NCBI GenBank assembly: GCA_038213005.1
Contig: JBBQTU010000028.1
Coordinates: 1 to 25,949, forward strand
DNA from: JBBQTU01 sp038213005
Lineage (GTDB): Bacteria; Planctomycetota; Phycisphaerae; Tepidisphaerales; Tepidisphaeraceae
Length of the DNA stretch: 25,949 nucleotides
Direction: 5' to 3'
A program made the translations under genes and the position numbers. Below are positions 8,465-15,873 of this stretch, piece after piece; within the stretch, counting starts at the first letter, position 1, and the number at the start of each line of letters is the position of its first letter. The notes beneath the pieces were generated by a model. That model saw only the letters and a program-made list of their open reading frames with translations. It had not been told where the DNA came from and did no database searches.

Positions 8465-8692
8465 TTATGCCAGGCCGTCCCATCGCTCAGCATCTTCTTC
8501 CATCATCTCTGGATGGATCACCGTGCTGGGCGCGGCAAGCGCCACGCCCGGCCCGTCCGGCATCGCGAAGCGACGATGCGCCCGCAGGTCGATGGGGTCG
8601 CTGAACAAAGTGATCTGGGGCTCTCGGCCGGCGCTTCGAGCAACCAGGCCCAGGAGAAAATCCGTTTGGCTTGCCGATGTCATCTTATCCAT
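8465..8692 (-). CDS. Small protein of unknown function
   Basis: 75 residues from ATG 8692, chosen because GGAG lies six bases upstream; other starts are ATG 8704 and TTG 8731. The sequence is soluble-looking: MDKMTSASQTDFLLGLV, then PQITLFSDPIDLRAHRRF, then a proline/alanine stretch and an acidic end MMEEDAERWDGLA. I do not recognise a family. Support for its being real is the ribosome site, ordinary codon use and a terminator just downstream. A GAACA-N4-TGTTC palindrome (8726-8739) lies in the region where its promoter should be. Confidence 0.45.
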   Translation of the reverse strand: MDKMTSASQTDFLLGLVARSAGREPQITLFSDPIDLRAHRRFAMPDGPGVALAAPSTVIHPEMMEEDAERWDGLA

Positions 8693-8739
8693 ATCTGGCT
8701 CCATCCAAATGACGCGCCCTATACCGAACAACCGTGTTC

Positions 8740-8970
8740 AATGACGCGTGCAACTACTACTTATTAGCCGTGGAATATCGCCAAGTCCAGCAATACCACC
8801 GCTTGTGTTTTCACTTTAGGTCAGCCCGCTGCAAACGTCCTATAATGCGGCTCGCCGGGGCTTCAACAGCGGTAAAACGGGGTGCTCCACCGAACAAAGT
8901 TTATAACCCGGCAAACCCGCTCTTGCGCCGGAAACAGAGAGAAATAGCCCAGCCAGGCCAAACTGGTTTC
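8740..8970. other. Non-coding gap with an isolated TATAAT
   Basis: No protein-coding frame is convincing. A perfect TATAAT lies at 8841-8846 on the plus strand with no obvious -35 box and no gene downstream on that strand before the long hairpin at 8971. A short non-coding transcript is possible but unsupported beyond this box. Confidence 0.3.
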
Positions 8971-9072
8971 CTACTGCACCACGACGCGACGACGATGACG
9001 ACGAATACCACGGACTTGTACGAGCCCTCTTTGTCGTGAAGGTCGTCGCGTCGTTGCGTCGTGGTGAAGTAG
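8971..9072. repeat. Long imperfect inverted repeat (about 31-base arms)
   Basis: CTACTGCACCACGACGC at 8971 is mirrored by GCGTCGTGGTGAAGTAG ending at 9072. The first 24 paired positions have only two mismatches, and pairing continues with a one-base bulge through the GACGAC-rich inner arms to a loop of about 37 bases. The arms are made of short GACGAC/GTCGTC words; a related GCTTCGTGGTGAA word lies at about 9183-9195. It contains no gene and lies between two minus-strand genes. Confidence 0.7.
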
Positions 9073-9215
9073 GCGCGCTGACACCTCTGCAAGCTGCGAA
9101 GAATTGAACGGATTGTGGCACTGCGACAACTGATCTGTGAACGACGTCTGCACTCTCCGGGGACCGCTTCGTTACCTTCGTCGCTTCGTGGTGAACCTGG
9201 CGGCGGTGACGCTTA

Positions 9216-9833
9216 CTATTTCACTGCCGCGATGGCAAAGAACGGGCGTCCCTCACGCTTATATTTCCGCTCGAAGTTGGTGCCAACGAATTCGCCCTCG
9301 CCCGCCGAGCCGGGACGGTTGTAGTCCACCACCTTCAGCGGCGACGCCTTGACCACCGGCTCGATGTGCTCGAAGTAATCCGCGTGATCCGTCACGATCT
9401 GCAGCCGCCCGCCAGGCTTCAGTATCCGCATCACTTCCTGCATGAACGCCTCCTGGATCAGCCGGCGCTTGTGATGCCGCTTCTTGGGCCACGGGTCGGG
9501 GAAATAGATGTGCAGCACGTCGATGCACTCATTGGGCAGATGCTCGCGGACGAAATACATCGCCTCGGCCCGCACGGTGTGGGCGTTCTCACAGTTGTTG
9601 CGCCGGAGGCGATCGCTGGCGTAACGCCAGAACCATCGGGCGTATTCAACGCCGAGGTAATTCGTCGCCGGATGCGCCTTGGCCTGCTCGGTCAGGAACG
9701 TCCCCTTGCCCGTCCCAATTTCCATCTCCAGCGGATGATCGTTGCCGAAAAGCTCCGCGAAGTTCATGGGCTTGGCCAGCGTCTCGACATCCAGCCCGAC
9801 TGGCTCGACAATGAGTTCCTTATTGGTCTGCAT
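9216..9833 (-). CDS. trmB: tRNA (guanine-N7-)-methyltransferase
   Basis: 205 residues from ATG 9833; the frame runs further upstream but without homology and would overlap the divergent gene. EIGTGKG (38-44) is the SAM-binding motif I. Then NYLGVEYARWFW, and the hallmark FPDPWPKKRHHKRR (111-124) followed by the helix LIQEAFMQEVMRILKPGG and LQIVTDHADYFEHI. The C-terminal GTNFERKY motif of TrmB is present. The enzyme forms m7G46 in tRNA variable loops in the cytoplasm. All motifs look intact. No strong ribosome site is visible and the start is only 17 bases from the divergent SRPBCC start, so both may be leaderless or driven from inside each other. Confidence 0.95.
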   Translation of the reverse strand: MQTNKELIVEPVGLDVETLAKPMNFAELFGNDHPLEMEIGTGKGTFLTEQAKAHPATNYLGVEYARWFWRYASDRLRRNNCENAHTVRAEAMYFVREHLPNECIDVLHIYFPDPWPKKRHHKRRLIQEAFMQEVMRILKPGGRLQIVTDHADYFEHIEPVVKASPLKVVDYNRPGSAGEGEFVGTNFERKYKREGRPFFAIAAVK

Positions 9834-9850
9834 GAGTGGCGGGATTCTAC

Positions 9851-10324
9851 ATGCCAACGCGTATTTACCAAACCACGATCGCCGCACCGCTGAGCCGGGT
9901 GTGGCTCTTCCACGCCGACGCTCAGAATCTCCTGCGCCTTTCACCGCCGGCGTCCAGAGCGAGCCTCGAGTCGGCCGACCTGCCGCTGCGAGAAGGCTCG
10001 CAATTGGTCATCCTCGCCCGCGGCCCGCTGGCCCGGCCGATCCGCTGGGTAGCCCGCATCACCGACTTCACCCCGCCGCACGCGGTGCTCTTCGGCGTTG
10101 AGGCCCGCTTCGTCGACGAGCAACTCGAAGGCCCCTTTGCCTCGTGGCGTCACGAGCATGAGATGGAAGCCCAAGGCGCCAAGACCACCCTGCTGACCGA
10201 TCGCGTCACCTATCGCCTCCCGGGCGGGCCGCTGGCCATCCTGGCCGACTGGCTCCTCGTCCGCTGGCAATTGAAACGGCTGTTCGCCTATCGGCATCGT
10301 GTGATGCGCGAGATGTTGACCTAG
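9851..10324 (+). CDS. SRPBCC (START-like) ligand-binding domain protein
   Basis: 157 residues from ATG 9851, preceded by GGCGGG about eight bases upstream; a GTG at 9836 would add five residues. The single domain has the SRPBCC pattern: an N-terminal strand with P-L-S-R-V-W-L-F-H-A-D-A, two strands (LREGSQLVIL, IRWVARITDF), FVDEQLEGPFASWRHEHEM, then TTLLTDRVTYRLPGGPL and a long C-terminal helix (LLVRWQLKRLFAYRHRVM). Such proteins bind hydrophobic ligands; the closest type is the group annotated as cyclase/dehydrase or ligand-binding SRPBCC. Ligand unknown. It is divergent from trmB and followed 32 bases later by a same-strand unknown gene, possibly as an operon. Confidence 0.85.
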   Translation: MPTRIYQTTIAAPLSRVWLFHADAQNLLRLSPPASRASLESADLPLREGSQLVILARGPLARPIRWVARITDFTPPHAVLFGVEARFVDEQLEGPFASWRHEHEMEAQGAKTTLLTDRVTYRLPGGPLAILADWLLVRWQLKRLFAYRHRVMREMLT

Positions 10325-10356
10325 CATACTGCAGTGTGTAGCTGCCTGGAGATGAA

Positions 10357-10938
10357 ATGGTTCTTCGCAATGAACATCTGTCCGACGCCGCAATCGACAT
10401 CGTGGACCTGGAGCCCCAGGGATACAGTCAACTCATCGTGAGCGTTCGGGGCAGCCCGGCCATCCGCACCCGGCTCACCGCCACCTCGCCGACCGACCTG
10501 CTTCGCGACCCGCTGGTAAACCCCGCCATGGCCCAGGGCGTCCTGTGCGGCCTGTGGCTCTGGCATGATTTCCTTGATCAAGCCCACGCACTGGCTCAGG
10601 CGGATACCACCGTCACCGGCAGCCTGTGGCACGCGATCATGCACCGCCGCCAGGGCGACTTCGCCAACAGCAAGCACTGGTACGCCAAGTGCCAGCGCCA
10701 CTTCATCCTCGGCCCGCTGGCCCAGCACGTCAGCGTCATGACCAGCACACTCCCCGCCGATATCCGCCTGCTGCGCCTGACCCTGAGCGGCTGGGACGCC
10801 AGCGCTTTTGTCAATCTGGTGCAGGACGTCGCCGCCACCCCGGCCGACCCCTTGCACTGCCTCGTCGTCGAGATCCAGCGCCTGGAATGGCGCCTGCTCC
10901 TGGAACACTGCGCCGCCCAGGCGGTCGAAGGTGCCTGA
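10357..10938 (+). CDS. Conserved protein of unknown function
   Basis: 193 residues. GGAG lies five bases before ATG 10357. No signal peptide or membrane span is seen. The most distinctive part is WHAIMHRRQGDFANSKHWY (91-109), preceded by GLWLWHDFLDQAHALAQ (65-81); this His/Arg/Trp-rich block resembles a group of bacterial proteins with W-H-x-I-M-H-R-R-E-x-D-x-x-N-x-K-Y-W signatures whose function I do not know. The C-terminal half (LRLLRLTLSGWDASAFVNLVQDV and LEWRLLLEHC) is helical. The closely packed His, Arg and Asp residues could form an active site, but that is a guess. It sits between an SRPBCC gene and a LURP-one gene on the same strand. Confidence 0.7.
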   Translation: MVLRNEHLSDAAIDIVDLEPQGYSQLIVSVRGSPAIRTRLTATSPTDLLRDPLVNPAMAQGVLCGLWLWHDFLDQAHALAQADTTVTGSLWHAIMHRRQGDFANSKHWYAKCQRHFILGPLAQHVSVMTSTLPADIRLLRLTLSGWDASAFVNLVQDVAATPADPLHCLVVEIQRLEWRLLLEHCAAQAVEGA

Positions 10939-11011
10939 TTGTCGAACGCCCCTGATCCTTGCCCCGAGTCTCGCCTCTGCCATAATGGCTCGCAGGAAAG
11001 GAACCCTTCAC

Positions 11012-11500
11012 ATGCGATATGTCCTCCAGCAGAAGATCTTCTGTTTTGGCGATGACTACACCATCCGCGATCAGAGCGGCGAAGACCGCTTCTTCGTCGA
11101 TGGCAAAGCCTTCTCCTTCGGCGACAAACTCTCCTTCCAGGACATGACCGGCAACGAACTGGCGTTCATCAGCCAGAAACTCTTCGCCTGGGGACCCACC
11201 TACGAGATCTACCGCGACGACATGCTGGCCGCCGTTGTCAAGAAGCAGGTCTTCACCTTCTTCAACTGCAAGTTCACCGTCGACGTGCCCGGCCCCGACG
11301 ACCTCGAAGCCCAGGGCGATTTCCTCGACAAGGAATACACCTTCACCCGCAACGGCGACCCCGTCGCCACCGTCTCCAAACGCTGGTTCACCCTCCGCGA
11401 CACCTACGGCGTCGACATCGCCAGCAACGAAGACGACCTCCTCATCCTCGCCAGCGCCGCCGTCATCGACCTCTGCTGCCACCCGGACCGGAAACGCTAA
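11012..11500 (+). CDS. LURP-one/Tubby-like (YxjI-type) family protein
   Basis: 162 residues from ATG 11012, chosen because AGGAAAGG lies about ten bases upstream; an ATG at 10985 is in frame but overlaps that site. The protein is a string of short beta strands with repeated motifs: YVLQQKIFCFGDDYTIRD, then VDGKAFSFGDKLSFQD, FISQKLFAWGPTYEIY, FTVDVPGPDDLEAQGD and VSKRWFTLRDTYGVDI. The pattern is the LURP-one-related fold (DUF567/YxjI), a 12-strand barrel around a hydrophobic helix; here the closing helix is LLILASAAVIDLCCH. Function in bacteria is unclear. It is followed 28 bases later by the FHA fusion gene and is probably cotranscribed. Confidence 0.85.
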   Translation: MRYVLQQKIFCFGDDYTIRDQSGEDRFFVDGKAFSFGDKLSFQDMTGNELAFISQKLFAWGPTYEIYRDDMLAAVVKKQVFTFFNCKFTVDVPGPDDLEAQGDFLDKEYTFTRNGDPVATVSKRWFTLRDTYGVDIASNEDDLLILASAAVIDLCCHPDRKR

Positions 11501-11528
11501 GCCAGTTCATCTCATACGGAGCCACCCC

Positions 11529-13598
11529 ATGATCGCCATCCAATGCCAATGCGGTAGCACGCTCACCTTGGAAGAAAACGACCACGAAAGGGATCGTCTC
11601 TGCCCCGACTGCGGCCAGCGGCTGCGCATTGCCTGCGCTGAGACTCTCCCCGCCGGCGCCGGCGACGCCGATTTCGACGCTGTGCTCGTTCAGCAGGCGG
11701 GCTCCGCGGCCGCGGCTCCATCGGCAGGCCGCATCGCCCTCGGTGGCGTCGCCGACATCAGCATCGGCCGCCTTGCCGGAAGCGCCATCGAACTGCCCGG
11801 CCACAAGGTCTCGCGCCAACATGCCCGGCTCATTCGCGTCGATTTCGGCCCGTCCCGCTGGAAGGTCGCCGATACCGGCAGCAGCGCCGGGCTCTTTATC
11901 AACGGCCAGCGCATCCAGGAACAGGAACTGCAGCCAGGCGATACGGTCAGCATTGGAGAGTACCAGTTCCAATACGCTCTGGCCTCGGCGTCATCGCCCG
12001 AGGCCGAACTGCCGGCGTTTCTGCCTCCGTCGTCGCCGTTACTCCAGTCGCCCGAATTACCGGCCAGGGCAGGCTTCTGGACCACGCCCAAGATCATTAT
12101 CGCTTCGGTGGGCGGCGCTCTGGTGCTCCTGGTCGCGCTGGGCCTGGCGATTCTCGTGCCGTCGCTCCTCGCAGCTCGCGCAACGGGGCAGGGACTCTTG
12201 TGCGGCATTCAACTGAAACAGATCGGCCTGGCCTGCATGCAATACGAGCAGCAGTTCGGATCATACCCAGCCACGCTGGGCGACCTGGCGGCCGTCCGGG
12301 GCGTCTCGACGGCGATCTTCATCTGCCCCACCAGCGATGCTCCCGCCCAGCCAGCTCCAACCGACAGGCGACAACTGGCAGCCTGGATCAATCAGAATGC
12401 CAGCTATACCTACCCCGGTCCCAAGCGCCCCGGTCTCATCCTCGCCTATGAGAAGGCCGGCGCTCACAAGCCCGACCAGGCCAACGTCCTTCAAGCCGAC
12501 GGCGCTGTCGACCAACTCACCGAGGCCGACCTCCAGCGCCAGCTCAGCGCAAAACCCGCTGCTCCCGTCACGGTCACCCTCCGCCCAACGCACGGCGCCG
12601 CGGCCGCACATCCCGCCGCCACACCATCCCAAGCCGCACCCACGCCACCCCGCCCCGCGCCCGTGCCCGCCCTCGCCCTCGCCCCCGCGCCCGCGCAAAA
12701 CCTGATTTCCCTCACCGCCGCGCGCCAGGGCTTCAAGACCACCCTGACCCGCCACGTCGCCACCTCTGACCCGGTCGACCAGCCCCCGGCCCGCATCTTT
12801 CGCACCGTCCAGTACGATGCCCCTCCCGGCAAACTCGCGGCCTATCTCACGCCCGATCCAGGCGATGGCGCGAAACACCCCGCGATCATCTGGATCACCG
12901 GCGGCGACTGCAACAGCATCGGCGACGTCTGGACCGCCTCGCCCCCCGCCAACGACCAGACCGCCGCCGCCTACCGCAAGGCGGGAATCATCATGATGTT
13001 CCCCTCCCTCCGTGGCGGCAACGGCAACCCCGGAAACAAGGAAGGCTTCTACGGCGAAGTCGACGACGTCCTGGCCGCCGCCGACTTTCTCGCAGCGCAG
13101 CCCTACGTCGATCCCGCCCGCATCTATCTGGGCGGCCACAGCACCGGCGGAACCATGGCCCTGCTGGTCGCCGAATACTCGCCCCGCTTCCGCGCTGTGA
13201 TCTGCTTCGGCCCGGTCGAGGATGTCACCGGCTACGGCGACGACACCGTCGACCTGCCGTTTAACAAACGCAACCCGCGTGAGATCCGACTTCGCGCCCC
13301 CGGCCAGTGGCTGGGCGGCATCCAGACCCCCACCTTCATCTTCGAAGGCGGCCAATCCCCCGGCAACAAAGACTCGCTCTACACCCTGGCCTCGGCCTCA
13401 ACCTCGCCAAAGGCCCAGTTCTTCCTGGTTAGCGGAAAGACCCACTTCAGCATCCTCGCCCCCACCAACCAGCTCGTCGCCGACAAGATCACCCGCGACA
13501 CCGGCCCCCAGACCAACCTGGCCTTCTCCCCCAACGAACTACCCGGCCTCACCCCCATCCGCACCCCGGCGCCCGCGGCCACCGCACCCACGAAATAG
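11529..13598 (+). CDS. Zinc ribbon-FHA-transmembrane/pseudopilin-like-alpha/beta-hydrolase fusion protein
   Basis: 689 residues from ATG 11529; the frame is open further upstream only as a shadow of the previous gene. Modules in order: a zinc ribbon with C6, C8, C25 and C28; an FHA domain (about 70-150) with IGRLAGSAIEL, VSRQHARL and the TGSSAGLFING turn; a disordered linker; a membrane helix (about 188-212); then PSLLAARATGQGLLCGIQLKQIG...YEQQFGSYPATLGDL (split here), which resembles planctomycete pseudopilins just after their membrane helix; a Pro/Ala linker (about 355-390); and an S9/dienelactone-hydrolase-like domain with nucleophile S538 in GHSTG and a likely H639. The acidic triad residue is uncertain. 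Topology inferred: zinc ribbon and FHA inside, hydrolase outside. FHA domains bind phosphothreonine, so the protein could couple a kinase signal to an envelope enzyme. Confidence 0.75.
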   Translation: MIAIQCQCGSTLTLEENDHERDRLCPDCGQRLRIACAETLPAGAGDADFDAVLVQQAGSAAAAPSAGRIALGGVADISIGRLAGSAIELPGHKVSRQHARLIRVDFGPSRWKVADTGSSAGLFINGQRIQEQELQPGDTVSIGEYQFQYALASASSPEAELPAFLPPSSPLLQSPELPARAGFWTTPKIIIASVGGALVLLVALGLAILVPSLLAARATGQGLLCGIQLKQIGLACMQYEQQFGSYPATLGDLAAVRGVSTAIFICPTSDAPAQPAPTDRRQLAAWINQNASYTYPGPKRPGLILAYEKAGAHKPDQANVLQADGAVDQLTEADLQRQLSAKPAAPVTVTLRPTHGAAAAHPAATPSQAAPTPPRPAPVPALALAPAPAQNLISLTAARQGFKTTLTRHVATSDPVDQPPARIFRTVQYDAPPGKLAAYLTPDPGDGAKHPAIIWITGGDCNSIGDVWTASPPANDQTAAAYRKAGIIMMFPSLRGGNGNPGNKEGFYGEVDDVLAAADFLAAQPYVDPARIYLGGHSTGGTMALLVAEYSPRFRAVICFGPVEDVTGYGDDTVDLPFNKRNPREIRLRAPGQWLGGIQTPTFIFEGGQSPGNKDSLYTLASASTSPKAQFFLVSGKTHFSILAPTNQLVADKITRDTGPQTNLAFSPNELPGLTPIRTPAPAATAPTK

Positions 13599-13611
13599 CG
13601 GCGCTACAGGA

Positions 13612-13902
13612 TTGCTTGTCCTGACGGCACAAGGGAGCAAAGCCGGCTACGAAGCCCTCGCCGCCCTGGACGACAACCGCGACGGCGAGTTTTGCGGCTC
13701 AGGACTCGACGGCCTGACCCTCTGGCAGGACGGCAACGGCATCAGCCATCCCGCCGAAGTCACCCCGCTACCCGTCGGCGGCATCCAGGCCCACCTCATC
13801 CGGCCCGACAGCGACGACAACGGCTCGCCCATGACCCGCCACGGCGTCCGACTCCAGTCCGCCCAATGGCTGGCAACCTGGGACTGGACACTCGCCGACT
13901 GA
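13612..13902 (+). pseudogene. C-terminal fragment of a calcium-binding-repeat-type secreted protein
   Basis: About 96 residues begin 14 bases after the previous stop with no credible start (only TTG 13612). The text YEALAALDDNRDGEF followed by LTLWQDGNGISHPAEV matches the EF-hand/dockerin-like D-x-N-x-D-G pattern at the C-terminus of large RHS/RTX-like or hypothetical planctomycete proteins. It ends VRLQSAQWLATWDWTLAD and a natural stop. Inference: the 3' stump of a much longer gene whose 5' part has been lost. It could instead be translated from TTG as a small protein, but nothing supports that. Confidence 0.55.
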
Positions 13903-13942
13903 CCCGCACGCCCATCGTTCGCGTGCGGCTGTGGTACGGCCA

Positions 13943-14311
13943 TCAAGGCTTCTGTGTCGCTCGGCACTGATGGGCCAGCGTCCTGAGAATCGTGTCGAGA
14001 ACCTCGTCCAGATGCTTGCCCAAGTCCCCGGCCAGACATCGCAACACAAAGTAGCCGTGCTCCTGCAGCAGACGATCCTTGCGTCGGTCCCGGCGATAGG
14101 CCTCAGTATTTCCCAGATGCTGATCGCCATCCAGTTCCACGGCCAGACGAGCGTCGGCACAGAAGAGGTCTACTTCCATCCGGCCTCGGCCATCGAAGGC
14201 GATGGGGAGCATGGCGTTGAGACGGAAGCGTCCGGAAGTCTCCGGCAGCGTCTCCAGGCGGCGGTAGAGCGCCTGCTTGGCCGGCGTGCCGGTGATTGTG
14301 CTATGACCACT
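13943..14311 (-). pseudogene. DUF559 (Vsr-like) endonuclease domain, start lost
   Basis: The recognisable domain runs LYRRLETLPE, GRFRLNAMLPIAFDG, MEVDLFCADARLAVELDGDQH, AYRRDRRKDRLLQEHGYFVLR and then a final helix to a stop at 13943 (pieces given separately). The E-V-D and E-L-D-G-D-Q-H residues match the metal-binding site of the restriction-endonuclease fold in DUF559. An ATG at 14212 would start inside the fold. The homologous text continues upstream in frame to about 14311 with no ATG, GTG or TTG before a stop at 14357-14359. So the gene appears 5'-truncated. TOTE-type helicases often end in just this domain, and such a helicase fragment lies 900 bases upstream on the same strand. Confidence 0.65.
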
Positions 14312-14375
14312 GGCGCCGCAGTTCCGCCGCCCGTCTCGAGCCTGGCCATACCCAGGTCAATGTTGATCCTGCGGA

Positions 14376-14699
14376 GTGTCGGCCTGGCCGACGGCGGCGC
14401 TACCAGCGTCGCCGCGGCCGCTGCAGGAGCAGCGCCACGCCAACGGCGGGCATCTGACCGGCCTGGATGACCAGGACACGACGGGGAGCGTCCTGTTCTG
14501 GATTGGCGGCATGGAGATGGTTGCCCATTTCTGGCAGCAACACGAGCGGCGGCGTCGAGACTTTAAGCCGATTTTGTTATCCGTCGTCGGGGGATATCTC
14601 AGCAAGTATCCCGACGCCAGGGGCTTCGCGATCGGAGCCCTGGCTCTGTCGGCCATGATGCTCACGGTAAAAGGGAGTAACCCAGGCAATAAACTGTGA
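14376..14699 (+). other. Unassigned open frame in the degraded region
   Basis: The plus-strand frame from 14376 to 14699 contains a stretch with protein-like composition, VLFWIGGMEMVAHFWQQHE, then FKPILLSVVGGYLSKYPD and FAIGALALSAMML, possibly one or two membrane segments. I recognise no family and see no ribosome site for any start (ATG 14376 or ATG 14511). It lies between two fragments of what may have been one minus-strand gene, so it could be part of an insertion. It may equally be a chance frame. Confidence 0.2.
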
Positions 14700-14784
14700 C
14701 CGCCGCCATCGCGGCAAGGAGCCGTTGAAGGAACTCAGAGTATCGCATGATCGGATTATACGGTATCGGTTCTAACTTTACTCG

Positions 14785-15015
14785 CTATGCCGTGTCTGAT
14801 AGAGCGATGCGTTCCTGGCGTTCCTCAACAGTCAACCGGCCGCGATCGCGGCGGCGATGAAGCTCTCGCGGCCGACGCCGGGCAGGGCCTGCCTGTCCTC
14901 GATCAGCACGGGGTTGAGCTTCCGCCGGGTCGGCTTCATGCACGGCCTTCTGCTGCTGTAGCTGCAGGAGGCGGCCGGCCAGGTCGGCCACGTTGTCGCC
15001 TTCGCGGTAGAGCTG
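14785..15015 (-). pseudogene. Frameshifted coding remnant of unknown family
   Basis: Two minus-strand frames share one plausible protein. One gives VAEQLYREGDNVADLAG, then RLLQLQQQKAVHEADP; the other continues RRKLNPVLIEDRQALPGVG and RESFIAAAIAAG, after which the first frame resumes as RLTVEERQERIAL. Switching frames twice within 200 bases while keeping amphipathic, codon-like text suggests a decayed gene rather than a live one. No family is recognised. Confidence 0.3.
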
Positions 15016-15026
15016 CTCAGCGACGT

Positions 15027-15071
15027 GGGTGCCATATCTGGCACCCCTGGGGTGTCGTTTCTGGCACCCCT
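15027..15071. repeat. Tandem GGCACCCC hairpins
   Basis: GGGTGCCA (15027-15034) and TGGCACCC (15039-15046) form a perfect eight-base stem with a four-base loop. TCTGGCACCCCT occurs at 15037-15048 and again at 15060-15071, a 23-base period, and GGGGTG (15049-15054) can pair with CACCCC (15065-15070) as a second hairpin. The unit lies between coding scraps; it could be part of a mobile repeat or a terminator without a T-tract. Confidence 0.55.
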
Positions 15072-15084
15072 ATGCGCAGCGAAG

Positions 15085-15240
15085 AACCTGTGCCAAGGTC
15101 CTCAACCTCTTCCAGATCCTCGCTGCACTTGACTATTCCCAGGTGGCGTCGGCGGACACATTCCAGCCGGTTTGTCTTCGTTGCCTTCTCGACTGCCTCT
15201 GCCGCTTCAAATGCCTTGATTTCCAGGAAACGCCTCGCTC
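15085..15240 (-). pseudogene. Coding scrap downstream of the helicase fragment
   Basis: In a frame shifted from the helicase, the minus strand reads FLEIKAFEAAEAVEKATKT, NRLECVRRRHLGIVKCSED and LEEVEDLGTG, then runs into the GGCACCCC repeat and stops at 15017. The composition looks like true protein. It starts exactly where the helicase frame loses its homology (after S-A-S-E-A-F). It could be an alternative C-terminal tail reached by a one-base frameshift, or the edge of inserted DNA. Family not recognised. Confidence 0.3.
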
Positions 15241-15785
15241 GCGCTGCGGGCTCGGCCTGCGCCTTGGGCATCCAGAGGCATCTCGCGTGCCACGTGGACG
15301 AAGAGATTCGCCAACGGCGTGTCTACGCCATCGCGAATCAGTCGCTGAACGCTCGCCGCGTAGTCTCGTTTCCATTCGGGATTAACAGGAAGCGGGACGT
15401 CTGTGGGCCAGCCTGGCACCGCACTGGCTGGCAGGAGGATCGTGTAGCCGACGGCTTCATAGCTTCGGCAACGTCGGTCAAACATCCGCGACAGCATCGG
15501 CACATTGAGGTCGGCGTAGTCATACACGCGAACCTCACGCTTGCGGTCATGGAGCCGGTGCAGTCGGCCAACATACTGCGCGATGGTACCGTGCCAAGAC
15601 ACCGGAAGAGTCAGAAAGAGAGTGTCCAGCCGGGCATCGTCGAACCCCTCGCCGATGTATTTTCCCGTCGCCAGAAGGACCCGCGGCTGGTCTTCAGGGA
15701 TGGCCGCGAGTCGCTCGGTAACGGCGCGGAGTTGCTTTCTTCCCATGCCGCCCCGAAGCACAAGCAGATGACGGACAAGACGGAA
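15207..15785 (-). pseudogene. Superfamily II (TOTE-type) helicase, C-terminal RecA-like domain fragment
   Basis: Homology starts abruptly near 15785 at HLLVLRGGMGRKQ and covers the second helicase domain: LLATGKYIGEGFDDARLDTL (motif V region), AQYVGRLHRLH (motif VI, with the arginine finger), VRVYDYADLNVPML, and YEAVGYTILLPASAVPGW. It ends with RSASEAF and a spurious tail. Walker A, DEAH and the whole first RecA domain are missing, so it cannot be an active helicase. Text of this kind is typical of helicases of TOTE conflict systems (primase-helicase proteins), in which a DUF559 nuclease domain often follows. The frame extends to 15935 on paper, but that part is unrelated repeat-like sequence, including a GTTGATCCG tandem at 15801-15819. 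Confidence 0.75.
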
Positions 15786-15873
15786 AAGGTTCCAGAGTTC
15801 GTTGATCCGCGTTGATCCGGCCAAGGCGGATTGAACTGCGTGCTGTTTCCCGTTGGAATAGCGGCACAGACCC

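Noticed and set aside
8726..8739. LexA/SOS box (GAACA-N4-TGTTC)
   Set aside because: The spacing does not fit the GAAC-N4-GTTC form of the Gram-positive-type box or the CTGT-N8-ACAG form; only a general palindrome can be claimed.
12261..13355. 364-codon minus-strand open frame rich in Gly and Val
   Set aside because: Antisense shadow of the hydrolase part of the FHA fusion gene; no recognisable motif.
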